Origin: Aphidius gifuensis
Lineage: Eukaryota; Arthropoda; Insecta; Hymenoptera; Braconidae
Assembly: GCF_014905175.1 (NCBI RefSeq)
Contig: NC_057792.1
Location: forward strand, 13,433,321-13,497,320
Direction of reading: 5' to 3'
DNA length: 64,000 nt
The notes beneath the pieces are model-generated. The model was not told the DNA's origin. It saw only the letters and a program-made list of their open reading frames with translations, and searched no databases. Positions 31,314-42,227 of the stretch are shown here, piece after piece. Numbering within the stretch: position 1 is the first letter of the stretch; each line of letters begins with the position of its first letter. The position numbers and the translations under genes were made by a program.

Positions 31314-34300
31314 TCATTTTGTCTTTTCATTTAGATTTTTCTCTTTAATTTCGGATTTCTTTAGTCTGTTTGGGTGTACTTCCCTTAATTTGTTTTCAAT
31401 TTTTATCGTTACTCCGCCTCTATCTGATATGTCAAGTATTTCGAATGGGCCCGAGTAGTGGTCGGTTAGTTTACCTGGTTTGGGTCCGTTTTTGAGAAAT
31501 ACGTGGTCACCTATTCTATAGTTCCGTGGTTTCGCGTCTTTGTCATAATATTTTTTTGATCTTTCTTTTGCTTTGCATAGGTTATCGTATGCTAGTTTTT
31601 GTGTGTTTGATATTTGTGTTATTAAGTCTCTTAAAAATTTATTGTACGTGGGTAAGTCTTCGTTTGGTTGTAATGGTTTACTTGATGGTAATCTAGCTAA
31701 TTGTCCGTATACTAATTCATGTGGTGTAAATTTTGTTGCTTCGTGTATAGAGGAATTGTAATTTAATATCGCGAGGTTTACCCATTTATCCCATTCTTGT
31801 TCTTGGTTTGCGTATTGTTTTAAATATTCCCCTAGAACGTGGTGTGATCTTTCGAGTGATCCGTTCGACTGAGGATGGTATGCTGTCGTTCTTACCTTTT
31901 TAATCTTAAACCTTTTTGCTACTCTGTTCATTAATTCACTGTTAAAATTTGTTCCCTATTCTGTTAAAACTATTTTTGGGGATCCGTGTTGACATATAAA
32001 ATTCGATATAAATGCTTCTGCTACTGTAGTAGCTAATGTGTTTTTCAATGGTACGGCGATGCAATATTTCGTTAATAAATCTTGCATTGTTAAAATATAT
32101 TCATTTCCGGAGCTTGTTACTGGCAATGGCCCTACGATGTCCATCGCGATTTCCGCAAATGCTATGCCCGGTGTTTCGGTTATTACGAGTGGGTTTTTCT
32201 GTTTTATTCTATTCACCTTTTTTGATTGACATTCTAAACATTGTTGTATTCTACGGTTTATATCTTCTTTCAAATTTTCCCAATAGTATTTATTTTTAAT
32301 TCTACTAAATGTTTTCGAGGTGCCTTTGTGGCCACCTATTGGTGATGTGTGTAATTCGTTAAAAATGTCGTCCCTTTTGTCTGAAGTTACATATTTTAAT
32401 TGGTTATTGCAAATGACTATTTTTATTTTTTCTTTATTTAAATTTATTTTTAGTATATTTAATATTTCTGACCAATTTACGTTACAAATTTTATCTGTTC
32501 TTGATATTGAAAGGTAATCTATTTTTTCTTTTTGAATGATTCTTTGTAATTCTTTAAATGCTTTATTAAAATTTTCTAATGTTATGTTTATCGATTCACC
32601 GCTTGTGTTTCCTATGATTATAGGGAAATAGTGTTTTTTACCTTTCTTTATGTGTGTGCAGCTACCTAGTGTATATGAATTGGGTAACGTTAATCGATTT
32701 AGGGATTTTAGGGTCTCTGCGCCAGAGTCGCAAGGTTGACCTGTATCTGTTAAAAAATAAACAAATTTGTCTTTTTGAAATTGAAATAGGTTCGGTAATT
32801 CTATTATATTTGTGTTCGCGTCATTTTCGTTATCTGACGATGATATTATACTTTTTAACTCTTCGTCTGACTCGTCGTCACTACTGTTGTCACTGTCACT
32901 GAAATTTTCCTCTTCGTTTTCTTCTTTGTTTTGTTGATTATTATTTTCTGTTTTTCTTGGTCTGCCTCTTTTCTTCTTTTGTTGGTTCCCTTCTTCTTTC
33001 TTCTTCTTTGGTCTGCCTCTTTTCTTCTTTATTGGTTCTGTGTCTATATTCTTTTTTACTCTTGTGTCTGTATTTTTTTCTGTTTCTTTATTTTTGTCTG
33101 TGTTTTCTTTTTCTGTAGTTGTGTTTCTTTTTCTTGTATTTGTATTTTTCTTTTTCTCTGTATCTGTGTCTGTATTATTCTCTTTTTCTGTATCTGTGTC
33201 TGTATTATTTTCTGTATCTGTGTTTCTTTCATTGTCTGTGTCTGTATTTTTTTCTTTGTCTGTATTTTTCTGTTCTTTTCTTGGTCTTCCTCTTTTTTTA
33301 ATCACTCTTTCTATTGTTTCTTCGTCCGGTTCTTCCATTTCCAAGATTTTTGCGAAATCTTTTAGGTCGTCCGGTATTTCCTCTTCTTTTTGTCTTAATG
33401 TTTGTTGTCTTGTTGTAACGTTTACTTTTCTTGTTGATTCTTCCACTGGATTTCTTGATAATGCGTCTGCATTTTCGTTTAATTTACCTGGTTTGTACCT
33501 TACTTCATAATTGTATTCTGCTAAGTCGAGTCTCCACTTTAGTATTCTGTTCTTGATGTCTTTTGCTGACTTGAACCATACTAAAGGTTGGTGATCAGTT
33601 ATTTCTATAAATTTATATCCATATATGTACGGCCTGAAGTTTTTCACTGCTGCTACTATGGCGAGTGCTTCTTTTTCGTATGTATCATACCTTGTTTCTG
33701 CGTCTTGTAGTACTCTTGAAAAATATGCTATCGGTTTATCTTTGCCGATGATCCCTTGTGACAATACTGCTCCTATGGCGTATCCTGAGGCATCGGTTGT
33801 AATGATGAATGGCTCATCGAAGTTTGGATATTGTAGTATTGGTACTCTGCATAATGCAACTTTTAAGTTTTTGAACGCTATGTCTGTTTTCTTTTCCCAT
33901 TTAAATTCTACTTCGTCTTTTAATAAATTTGTTAATGGCTTTGCTGTTTTTGCATAATTTGGTATAAACCTTCTGTAGTATCCTGTTAATGCCAAAAATT
34001 GTCTTATATTTCTCCTGTTTTTTGGGGTAGGGAAGCATTTTACTGCTTCTATTTTCTTTGGATCTGTCTTCAGTCCTTGTTCTGAAACAATATGACCTAA
34101 GAACGATACTTCTTTTTTAAGAAATACGCACTTATCTGGTTGTATTTTTAATTTGGCTTCTTTTAGCCTGCTCATTAGCTTATCTATTCTTTCTTCGTGT
34201 TCTTTCAAATTTCTTGCTGGTACTATTATGTCGTCTAAGTATACAAACATTTCGTTACCCTGTGGACCTGTTAGTAGTGTGCTGAGAAGTCTCATGAATG

Positions 34301-35699
34301 TTGCTCCGCTTGTCTTCAATCCCATAGGCATCCTGATGTACTCGTAGTGTCCATTTGGTGTTGAAAAAGCTGTTTTTTCTGCATCTCTTGGATCCATTTT
34401 TATTTGATGATATCCTGATGCTAAATCTATTGTTGTAAAATATTTTGCTCCGCCCAATTGATCCAATATATCCGTGATGTTTGGCAATGGAAAGGCGTCA
34501 TCTATTGTTTTTTCATTTAATTTTCTGAAGTCTATTACCATCTGCCTTTTTTCTGGCTCACCTGGTTTACTTTTCTTTTTTACTAACCATGTCGGACTGT
34601 TGAATGGTGATTTCGAGTGTCTCAATATCCCTGTTTTCAGTCCTTTGTTCACATGTTCTTCTATGACTTCTTGTAGTTTGTGTGGGGGTCTGTATTGTTT
34701 CACATTTATTGGTATGTCGTCTTTTGTGTTGATTCTGTGTTGTATTAAATCTGTTGCACTCAATTCTTCTTCTGGCAGTTGAAATTGCATTGTATGTTTT
34801 TCGACTAACCTTGTTACATGATCAATTTCTTCCTGATCCATGTCTTTAAAATCCATTTTTTCCATAATATATTCAACTCTTTCTTTGTAATTTTTTTGTG
34901 TTTCTTGGGGCAATTCCCTTGTCGATTCGTTATCTTGTTGTGGTCTGTATTTTTCTTGTATTGTATTTAAATTTCTTATGTGACTAATAATAATTTTTCT
35001 TTCAATGTTTGTATTTTGTGTGTTGTCTCTTTGTATGTGAGGACTTACTTTTATATTCTTTTTTCTTTTTATTAAGGCGACGTGTGGCCCAATTTCTTTT
35101 TTCTCTTCCTTGTCTTCTTCGAATTCCTCCAGTTCCAGTTCTGGACAAATTATTTCGATTTTTTCTTTTGTTGTATTAAAAATTTTCATGTATGCTTTGC
35201 CGTTGTTGGCGTGTACTAAGCAGTTTCCACCGTAGACTCCTTCTCCGAGGTCTAGCGTGTGTATGTAGCCATCTTTTTCATTTTTCTCTGATACTGGTAA
35301 ATGTAGTATTTTTTCGCATCGTGGTTCAATCGAGTAAATTTCTCCGAATGAACAATATTTGTCTCCGACCTTCAAATATTTTTTTTCATAATTAATTTCT
35401 GCTTTATTTTTATTAAAGAATTCTGATCCGAGCAGTCCATCTTCTATGAGGTCTGTCGAATCTGGTATTATATGGCATAATGTATCAGTATTTAAGATTT
35501 TTATTATTATTGTACCAATTGTTATAAATGGCGACCCTGATATACATTTTATAGTTATTTTGTTGTTGTAGTCTATGTTTTCTTTGATTACGTGTGATTC
35601 TTTGATCAGACAGGGCGATGCTCCCGTATCTATCAAGAATGACGATGAAATGTTGTTTTCTTGTGATATTATGATGAAAGGCAATCGGTCGTGTGACAT
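31314..35699 (-). pseudogene. pol: Ty3/gypsy-type Pol: protease, RT, RNase H, AT-hooks, integrase
   Basis: One frame runs from ATG 35699 to 31314, broken only by a TAG at 31956-31958. Order: aspartic protease DTGAS (residues 24-28), reverse transcriptase with VYLDDII (around 486), RNase H with TTDASGYAIGA and ITDHQPLVWF. Next comes a low-complexity Thr/Asp/Asn/Lys linker with three AT-hook cores (KKRGRPRK, KRGRPKK, KRGRPRK) near 32935-33300, and then the integrase zinc domain (H..H, CLECQSK) and catalytic core (MDIVGPLP). The second catalytic position, in LTE-stop-GTNF, shows Glu followed by the stop, where integrases have Asp. The C-terminal part has NSSIHEATKF and the GPFEIL chromodomain-like end. 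The frame is -1 relative to the end of gag, as expected for frameshift expression. Confidence 0.85.
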
Positions 35700-35704
35700 C
35701 GAGT

Positions 35705-36853
35705 CTATTGTGATGACTCTTCGTTCACTTCTTCTTCCATTGTTGTATTCACTCGTCTTGGATTGTGGTATTGTTGTTGTTGTTGTTGTTGATTGCGGTT
35801 GATATGTTGTTGTTGATATTGGCCTCCTTGATTGTTCCTCAAGGCAGGCCTTTGTCCGTTTCCCTGAGCATTTCTTTCATCGTCTTTCTTTTTATTGCAG
35901 ACCTCCATTGAATGACCCGGGATTGAGCAGTATCCACATCTCGGTGGGTTTTTGTTTGTAAGTCCATTGAAGTAACATTTTTCTAATGTATGATTGTCTT
36001 TTCCGCATAGTTGGCAAATTACGTTGTTTCCCGGTGTATTGTTGTTGTACGTTGGTCTTGTTGTTGGTCCGTATGATGGTCCAGGCGTTGGTCCCATCGG
36101 TGGTCCGTACGTTGGTTTTACTTGTTGTCCGTACGTTGGCCTCATTTGTTGTCCGTATGTTGACCTCATTTGCGGCCCGTATGGTGGTCTCAAAGTTGGC
36201 CTTTCTGTTGGCCTATATGTTGATCTGTATGCTTGATTAAAATTCGGCCTTGGTGATGGCCCATATGATTGTCTTGGCTGCTGATTCGATGGGCATACTA
36301 GAGACGTATGACCCTTTCCACCACATGTGTAGCAAGTTAGTTCGCTGCTTGGTGGTCTTTGTGTGTTTTGTGTAATTGTTGGTCGTGTTGTCGGGAAAGA
36401 GTTTCTCTCATCTTTTAATCTTTGTAGATCTTGGCACTCGTTTATGTGGTGTCCGATCTTTAAACAATGTGTGCATTTCAATCTGGGATTGTTTGTTGTA
36501 TTGATGTTTGTATTTTTATCTATTTTGTCTTTGTTTGTTTCTATTGCATTGACATTTTGTATACTTTTTATAGGGTTGTCGTTTCTCCGTATTGTTGCTC
36601 TTCTCTCTTCTTGTTCTTCGAGCTCAATTGCTCTCTTGATCATTTCTGTTAAGTCTCTTTCTTTTTTGAGTTGTCTACTTATTCCTGGTACGGCTCCGAT
36701 CATGAACGTGTTCTGTAGTATGTCGTCTATTCTATTCTTCCAGGTTTGTGCGGCTTCGCCTTCGACTGTTTCATGTGCGTCGTTTATGGCTGCACCAGCA
36801 TCTCGTATTCTCCTGGTTAATTTCCTTACACTCTCGTTTGGTAGTTGATACAT
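35705..36853 (-). pseudogene. gag: Gag C-terminal part: four CCHC zinc knuckles and YG-rich repeats
   Basis: This is the second half of the retroelement Gag. Residues 1-90 finish the capsid-like helical region (LPNESVRKLTRRI). Four CX2CX4HX4C knuckles follow: CTHCLKIGHHINEC, CYTCGGKGHTSLVC, CQLCGKDNHTLEKC and CGYCSIPGHSMEVC. Between the second and third lies a Tyr/Pro/Gln repeat (YGPQMRSTYGQQMRPTYG and so on) encoded at 36040-36250, and the tail is Gln-rich. Knuckles bind the RNA genome; the Tyr-rich repeat may aid phase separation or assembly (inference). The TAG stop at 35705 lies a few bases before the pol ATG, and pol is in the -1 frame, which is open back into the CAA-repeat region. Confidence 0.75.
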
Positions 36854-36863
36854 TAGGCTTAAC

Positions 36864-37658
36864 TCACCGATTAACTGTGTTTCGTTTTTGTGGCCTTTTC
36901 AAAGCATCTAATAAGTCATTTATCGTTGCGTAACCTCCGTTCGGAACTTGAAGGTCGTCCCTGGTATCTCTGTTTAGCTTTGTTCTCACAATTGCTCTGG
37001 TTAATTTTGGTTCCCAGTCTGCTTGTGGTAATTCTTCTTTTGCTCTCTTACATTCTGTCATAAAACTTTGGAGACTATTTTTACCATTGTATATGTCGAT
37101 TCCGCATGTGATATCTTGTATGATTCTTATTTGTTCGCTTAAGCTAACGGCTGGTTGTTGTGGTGGTTGTGTCATATTCCTTCGATCGTTGTTTTCTTCG
37201 TCGTTGGATTCTTCGCTTTCGCTGTTGTTTGGTTGTTCTTGTTCCCTGTCCTCTTCTGTTTCCTCTTCTGTATCCTCTTCTGTTTCTTTTTCTGTTTCTT
37301 CTGTTCTTCTTTCTTGATGTGTTTCTTGATTTGTGTGTTGTCTTGATGTGCTTGATGTATTTATTATTGTGTTATCTTGATTACTTATATTTAGTGTTTC
37401 TTCAAAAGAGTCTTCACCTGTATAATATTCGTCGTCAGTAATAGTGTTGTTTCCGCGATCTGACGTAAATGAGTCGTCAAGGTTGCTTGTAGTTGCAAAG
37501 GTTTGGTCCGCGCTCGCGTAACCTGACTCGTCAGCTTTTGGGAGTTTGGTTAATACTTTACGACGTAAATCGATTTGTGGTTCTGGGACGGGGCCTGAGC
37601 TCCGTAAAACGTATGGCGATCTAGGTGTGGGGAATTTTTTATCGGGCTTATCTGACAT
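36864..37658 (-). pseudogene. gag: Gag N-terminal part, separated by a frameshift
   Basis: From ATG 37658 this 264-residue frame gives the Gag start: a basic N-terminus (SDKPDKKFPTPRSPYVLR), a long acidic Glu/Thr stretch (EERRTEETEKETEEDTEEE), then helical capsid-like sequence (LSEQIRIIQDI, WEPKLTRAIV, INDLLDALKRP). At about 36890 the frame leaves the coding path; the next base-shifted frame continues with HKNETQLIGELSLMYQ into the downstream piece. A one-base change in the ACAAAAACG region explains the break. With the shift ignored, Gag is about 650 residues, long for gypsy-type elements because of the acidic and YG-rich inserts. Confidence 0.75.
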
Positions 37659-39480
37659 TAGATATCATTTTCTTAATAAATTCAATTTGTTTGTAAAATA
37701 GTCTATGTAAAATTATTTAATTTTTCTTATAGAGATTGTTTGGGATTTTATTAATTATTTATTTGTGAGACTTTTGATTTGAGAGTTTATTTTTATAATG
37801 GGGTTTTTAAATAAAAAAAAATTTATTTAAATGTTTATAGTGAAATTTGATTTGGGGGTTTATTTAAATTTTTATGATAAGAGTTTGGCTTGAAATTTTA
37901 GTTAAAAATTTATTTTTATGATAGAATTTAGTTGTTTAAAAATTTAATTTGAATTCTGTAGAAATTTGACTTGAGAATTTATTTAAATTATTATAATAAA
38001 GATTTGATTTGAAAATTTATTTGGGGAAAAAAGAAAAGAATTTTGGTTTGAAAATTGTTTAAATGTTTTATAGTAAAATTTTCAAAATTTATTTGAAAAA
38101 ATTTTGGTTTGGAAATTTATTTTGATTTGAAAATTTATTTAAATGTTTGAAAATTTAAATGTTTATAAACTTGATTTGAAAATTTATTCAAATATTCATG
38201 ATAAATGTTTATAGAATTAATCTGGGAATGTTTATGAAATTGATTTGATAATTTATTTGAAAAAAAAATTTTTGGTCTGACAATTTATATAAATGTTCAT
38301 GATAAAATGTTTAAAAATTTATTTAAATAGAATTTTGATTTGAAGATCTATTTAAATGTTTATAATAAATGTCTGAAAATTTATTAAATGTTTTTAACGA
38401 AAGTTTGGATTGAAAATTTAATTAAATGTTGACTTGAAAATCTATCTGAATAAATGTTTGAAAATTTATTTAAGAATTTATAACAAATGTTTACAAAATT
38501 GATTTGAGAATAAATGTTTATGAGGTTGATTTATTTAAATGTTTATAATAAAAGTTTGATCTGAAAATTTATTTGAAGAAATTTTGATTTGAAATTTTAT
38601 TTAAATGTTTATAATGAGTGTTCGAAAATTTATTAAATGTCTATAATAAATGTTTATAAAATTGATTTGAAAATTTATGTAAATGTTTACAATAAATGCT
38701 TGAAAATTTATCAAATGTTTATAACAAAGGTTTGATTTGAAAATTTATTTGAAAAAAAAAAATTTTTGATTTTAAAAATTTATTTAAATGTTTATAATAA
38801 ATGTTTGAAAATTTTATTGAATGTTTATAATAAATGTTTATGAAATTGATTTGAAAATTTATGTAAATTTTTATAATAAATGTTTGAAAATTTATTAAAT
38901 GTTGATAATAAGTGTTTATAAAATTGATTTGAAAATTTATAACAAAGGTTTGATTTGAAAATTTATTTAAAAAAAAAAATTTAATTTGAAAATTTATTTA
39001 AATGTTTGTAATAATATTTTGATTTGAAAATTTATTTAAATGTTTATAATAAAATTTTGTTTTGAAAATCTATTTAAATATTTATAATATTGTTTAAAAA
39101 AAATTGTTTGAAAATTGTTCGGGGTTGTTTATAAATTGTTTAGAAGTTGTTTATAATTATTCGGTAATTGTTTAAATTTATTTCCAATTGTTTATTAATT
39201 ATTTCTTTAGATATTGTTTATTGATTGTTTATAATTATTTAAAATTTGTTTAAATATTGTCTGTTAATTATTTATAAATTGTTTAAATATTGCTGAATAA
39301 TTGTTTATGTTGTTTGCTGGAATTGTCTAAATGTAGATTAGAATTATTTAGGAATTTGTTGGGAATTCGCTTGGAGACTGTTCGAATTTGTTTTAAACTA
39401 AAAAAAAAATTTGGAAATGTTTAGAATTATTTAAATGTTGTTTATAATTGTTTACAATTGTATGAAATTGTTTATTTGTT
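37659..39480 (-). repeat. Long G-poor leader of the retroelement
   Basis: This ~1.8-kb stretch upstream of gag consists of degenerate 40-60-bp units of the type TTTGATTTGAAAATTTATTTAAATG. On the plus strand C is nearly absent, so the sense RNA of the element would be nearly free of G and thus unstructured. No ORF. A 5' LTR and primer-binding site should lie at its far end but I could not identify either between here and 41.2 kb. Confidence 0.45.
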
Positions 39481-41160
39481 ATATTAATAATTATTTTCAA
39501 TGATTTTATTTAATGTCGGTATATAGGTTTCTATTCCTTAGTCTAGGATTTCTTCCGTATCGACGTCGGTAATGTCGTTTGCTATAGATCTATGATCTAG
39601 GTCGATATCTAGGATTCTTCCCCTTTTTTTTTTTTTTTTTTTTGAAAATAGGGGCGCGGGTGTATAATTTTATTTCCCCTGCCTAGTCTTGTTGTGTTTC
39701 TATTTTCTGTGTCTTACTTCTCTGTCTTTCTAGCTGTCGCTTTTTGTCAAATATACTTTGCTGATTTTTTGTTTATTAATTATTCGTTTAATACATGTAT
39801 TATTTTCTCGTGCATGTGTGTGTTGTGTTTTTAATTTGTTTTTAATAAAATATCATTTGTCTGTTTAATTTATTGTTTATTTGTCTAGTTATTTGTTTAT
39901 TTAATTATTCGTTTATTTGTTCAATATTAATTTCGACTGTGTATTTATTTACTGGCTTAAATATTTTATTTACACATTTATTTGTTTATTATTTATTTGT
40001 TTGTTTGTTAGAGAATTTATTTATTTGTTTATTTGTTTACGGGTAGGTGGACGTGAAAGTGATTTGTTGTTTTTGTTGTTATTTTGTTTATCTATTTTTT
40101 TTTTTTTTATATATATATAATTATTCTTTTTTTTTTTTTTTTTACTAATTGTTGTTATCAAGTGTGTATGCTAGTTGATTTTAATTTAGTGTTTGTATTT
40201 TATTTTATTTATGTGTATGTGTGTATGTGTATACTGTAAAATCTGTCAATTTGTATTTGTATGTGTTAGAGTGTGTTCTATGGTTGCTTCTATTTTATTT
40301 ATTAAAAAAAAAATGATTTTATACTGTTTTATTGATGTTTTATTTTCGTTTGTGTATGTCTTTATAATGTTTGTTTGTCTTTTACTTGTGTGTGTAAGTA
40401 CATAATAGAAATATTTTTAAATAATTACACAAATATATTAACATTATATATATATAATACATATATACATTATATATATATATTTTTTTCTGCGTGCGCA
40501 GCTTCGAAGCAAAGTCATACAAAATTGCCAAAAGGCTGAAAAGCTCTTTTTTTCTCTATATTAAATTAATTTATTCGTTCAAAAACAATAATTTTTATCT
40601 TGTAAATTGATACGTGGTTTTTTATAAAGACAATAAAACAATATATGTATAACAAAAGTTAGTTAGTATAAAGATCAAATTATTGAAATGTATCAAGCTG
40701 AATGGTAACATAACCTCCAACATAGTGAGTGTAACCGAGTGTTGGATATTATATCCTCTAACATCTATCGAGGTGGTTAGCATTAATATAACAAGGATCT
40801 TGTGATGAGAGTGTGGCATATATATAACAAATTTGTTTAAATTAATAAGCGGTGAAAAGTTATATAATTATAGAGTTGTATCGCTGTCTCTGTCTTATGC
40901 GTTTTTTCTTTCTCTCCCACTCATGTGATATGAATTGTTGATAGTATCATCATTCATCAGTGATTTACATATACATTTAGAAATAATTTTCAAAGCTCTT
41001 GTGTTGCTGGGGCTGATCATCTAGTGACATGACATATGCTTGGGTTCGGCAAAACTGTTACTTAAATACTAGTGGGTATTTTTTACACTATACCTAATTG
41101 TATGTTGGTTAAACTATAGTATGTGGCTTGCTGTCATATTTACTCTGAGAACGTAAACAA
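39481..41160. other. T-rich non-coding spacer between retroelement leader and LINE
   Basis: At 39530-39610 two direct copies of TCTAGGATT-CTTCC flank a GATATC/GATCTA palindromic patch. After 39640 the DNA is T-rich with TTTATTTGTTTATT tracts (39850-40050), GTGTATGTGTGT (40205-40240) and TATA repeats (40440-40490). From about 40490 the composition becomes ordinary and may include the 5' UTR of the LINE or an exon of the downstream gene, but nothing is certain. Confidence 0.35.
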
Positions 41161-41204
41161 ATAGAAAAAAAAAAAAAAAAACAACTCAAAAACAATTTAC
41201 AAAA

Positions 41205-42227
41205 ATGAGTTCATCAAATTTATCGCAATGTGCCAAGTGCAATATGCCTGTAAAAATTGCTAAAACCGAATGTATTAAGTGTAAAAAAATTTTTCATAAC
41301 AGCTGTGCTGGTACTAAAACTTCAACTGGCTGTTTCTCTAAGTGTAGAATGAAAACAAGAACAAACTCTCGTACTTCATCTGTCACAGACTCTACAGATG
41401 GAGATGCAGACCAAGTTGATTACACTACTGAACTTGAAAGAATTCAAGATAGCTTTGATAAAGCCATAGCTGAGATCAATGTCAAATTTGACACCACAAT
41501 TGCGCCAGTCAATGATAAATTCAACAAAACAATTAAAATAATGTCTGAACGTCTAGATAACTCAATAAATATCATTAATACAAGAATAATGACTGAAATT
41601 GATAAAGTTAAAAGTTTAATACCCAATGAGCAAAGTGATTATAAAAAAATTCAAACTCAGTGTCTTAATGAAATAAATGAAAGGAACATCAGACTGAATA
41701 ATGTCATAATACTTGGCCTACCAGAATCGAATGTTACTGATGATATTAATGGACAATCAAATGAAGGTAATGCGAGTTTATCAAATAAATTTGTAAATAA
41801 TCATGATGATAGTGGCAACACTGAAAATAAAGGCAATAATATCAATGTTAGACACGTCATGGCCTTGAATACCAATAACACTGATAAACAAAAGATTATT
41901 GATCTCTTTAATATCTTAGAAATTAACTGTGAATTTTTATCTGTTAAGAGACTTGGAACCAACTCAACACGTCCGGTATGTGTAAAATTATTGGACAAGA
42001 GGATGAGAGATTCAATTCTGAACAAAGTTGGTTTAGTCAAACAACATCAGGAACTGAGAGGGATTATTATATTGCCAGATCTAACTCCTATTCAACAAGA
42101 AGAAAGAAAGGAGATGAGAAAACAATTGAGAGAGAGACAAGAGAAAGGAGAGAAAGACTTGGTACTGAGACTGATAAATGGTACTCACAGAATAGTGAAG
42201 AAAAGAAGTGCACTTGTGCACATGTAA
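41205..42227 (+). CDS. LINE ORF1 protein with zinc-finger start and coiled coil
   Basis: 340 residues from ATG 41205. Residues 8-50 carry CAKC, CIKCKKIFHNSC and CFSKC, a PHD/treble-clef-like Cys/His set. Residues 70-140 form a coiled coil with DKAIAEINVKFD repeats. The C-terminal half has RNVIILGLPES, LSVKRLGTNSTRPVCVKL and RKQLRERQEKGEKD, the RRM-like and basic region found in ORF1 of CR1/Jockey-type elements. ORF1 binds the element RNA as a multimer. The frame is intact. Its TAA shares its last A with the ATG of ORF2 (TAATG). Confidence 0.75.
   Translation: MSSSNLSQCAKCNMPVKIAKTECIKCKKIFHNSCAGTKTSTGCFSKCRMKTRTNSRTSSVTDSTDGDADQVDYTTELERIQDSFDKAIAEINVKFDTTIAPVNDKFNKTIKIMSERLDNSINIINTRIMTEIDKVKSLIPNEQSDYKKIQTQCLNEINERNIRLNNVIILGLPESNVTDDINGQSNEGNASLSNKFVNNHDDSGNTENKGNNINVRHVMALNTNNTDKQKIIDLFNILEINCEFLSVKRLGTNSTRPVCVKLLDKRMRDSILNKVGLVKQHQELRGIIILPDLTPIQQEERKEMRKQLRERQEKGEKDLVLRLINGTHRIVKKRSALVHM

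Noticed and set aside
32931..33510. Plus-strand Phe/Val/Leu-rich frames across pol, gag and env
   Set aside because: Antisense shadows of the Lys/Thr/Asp-rich linkers and other coding sequence of the retroelement.
39481..41160. 5' LTR of the retroelement
   Set aside because: No stretch here matches the 27.7-28.9 kb LTR ends or interior; composition alone is not enough.
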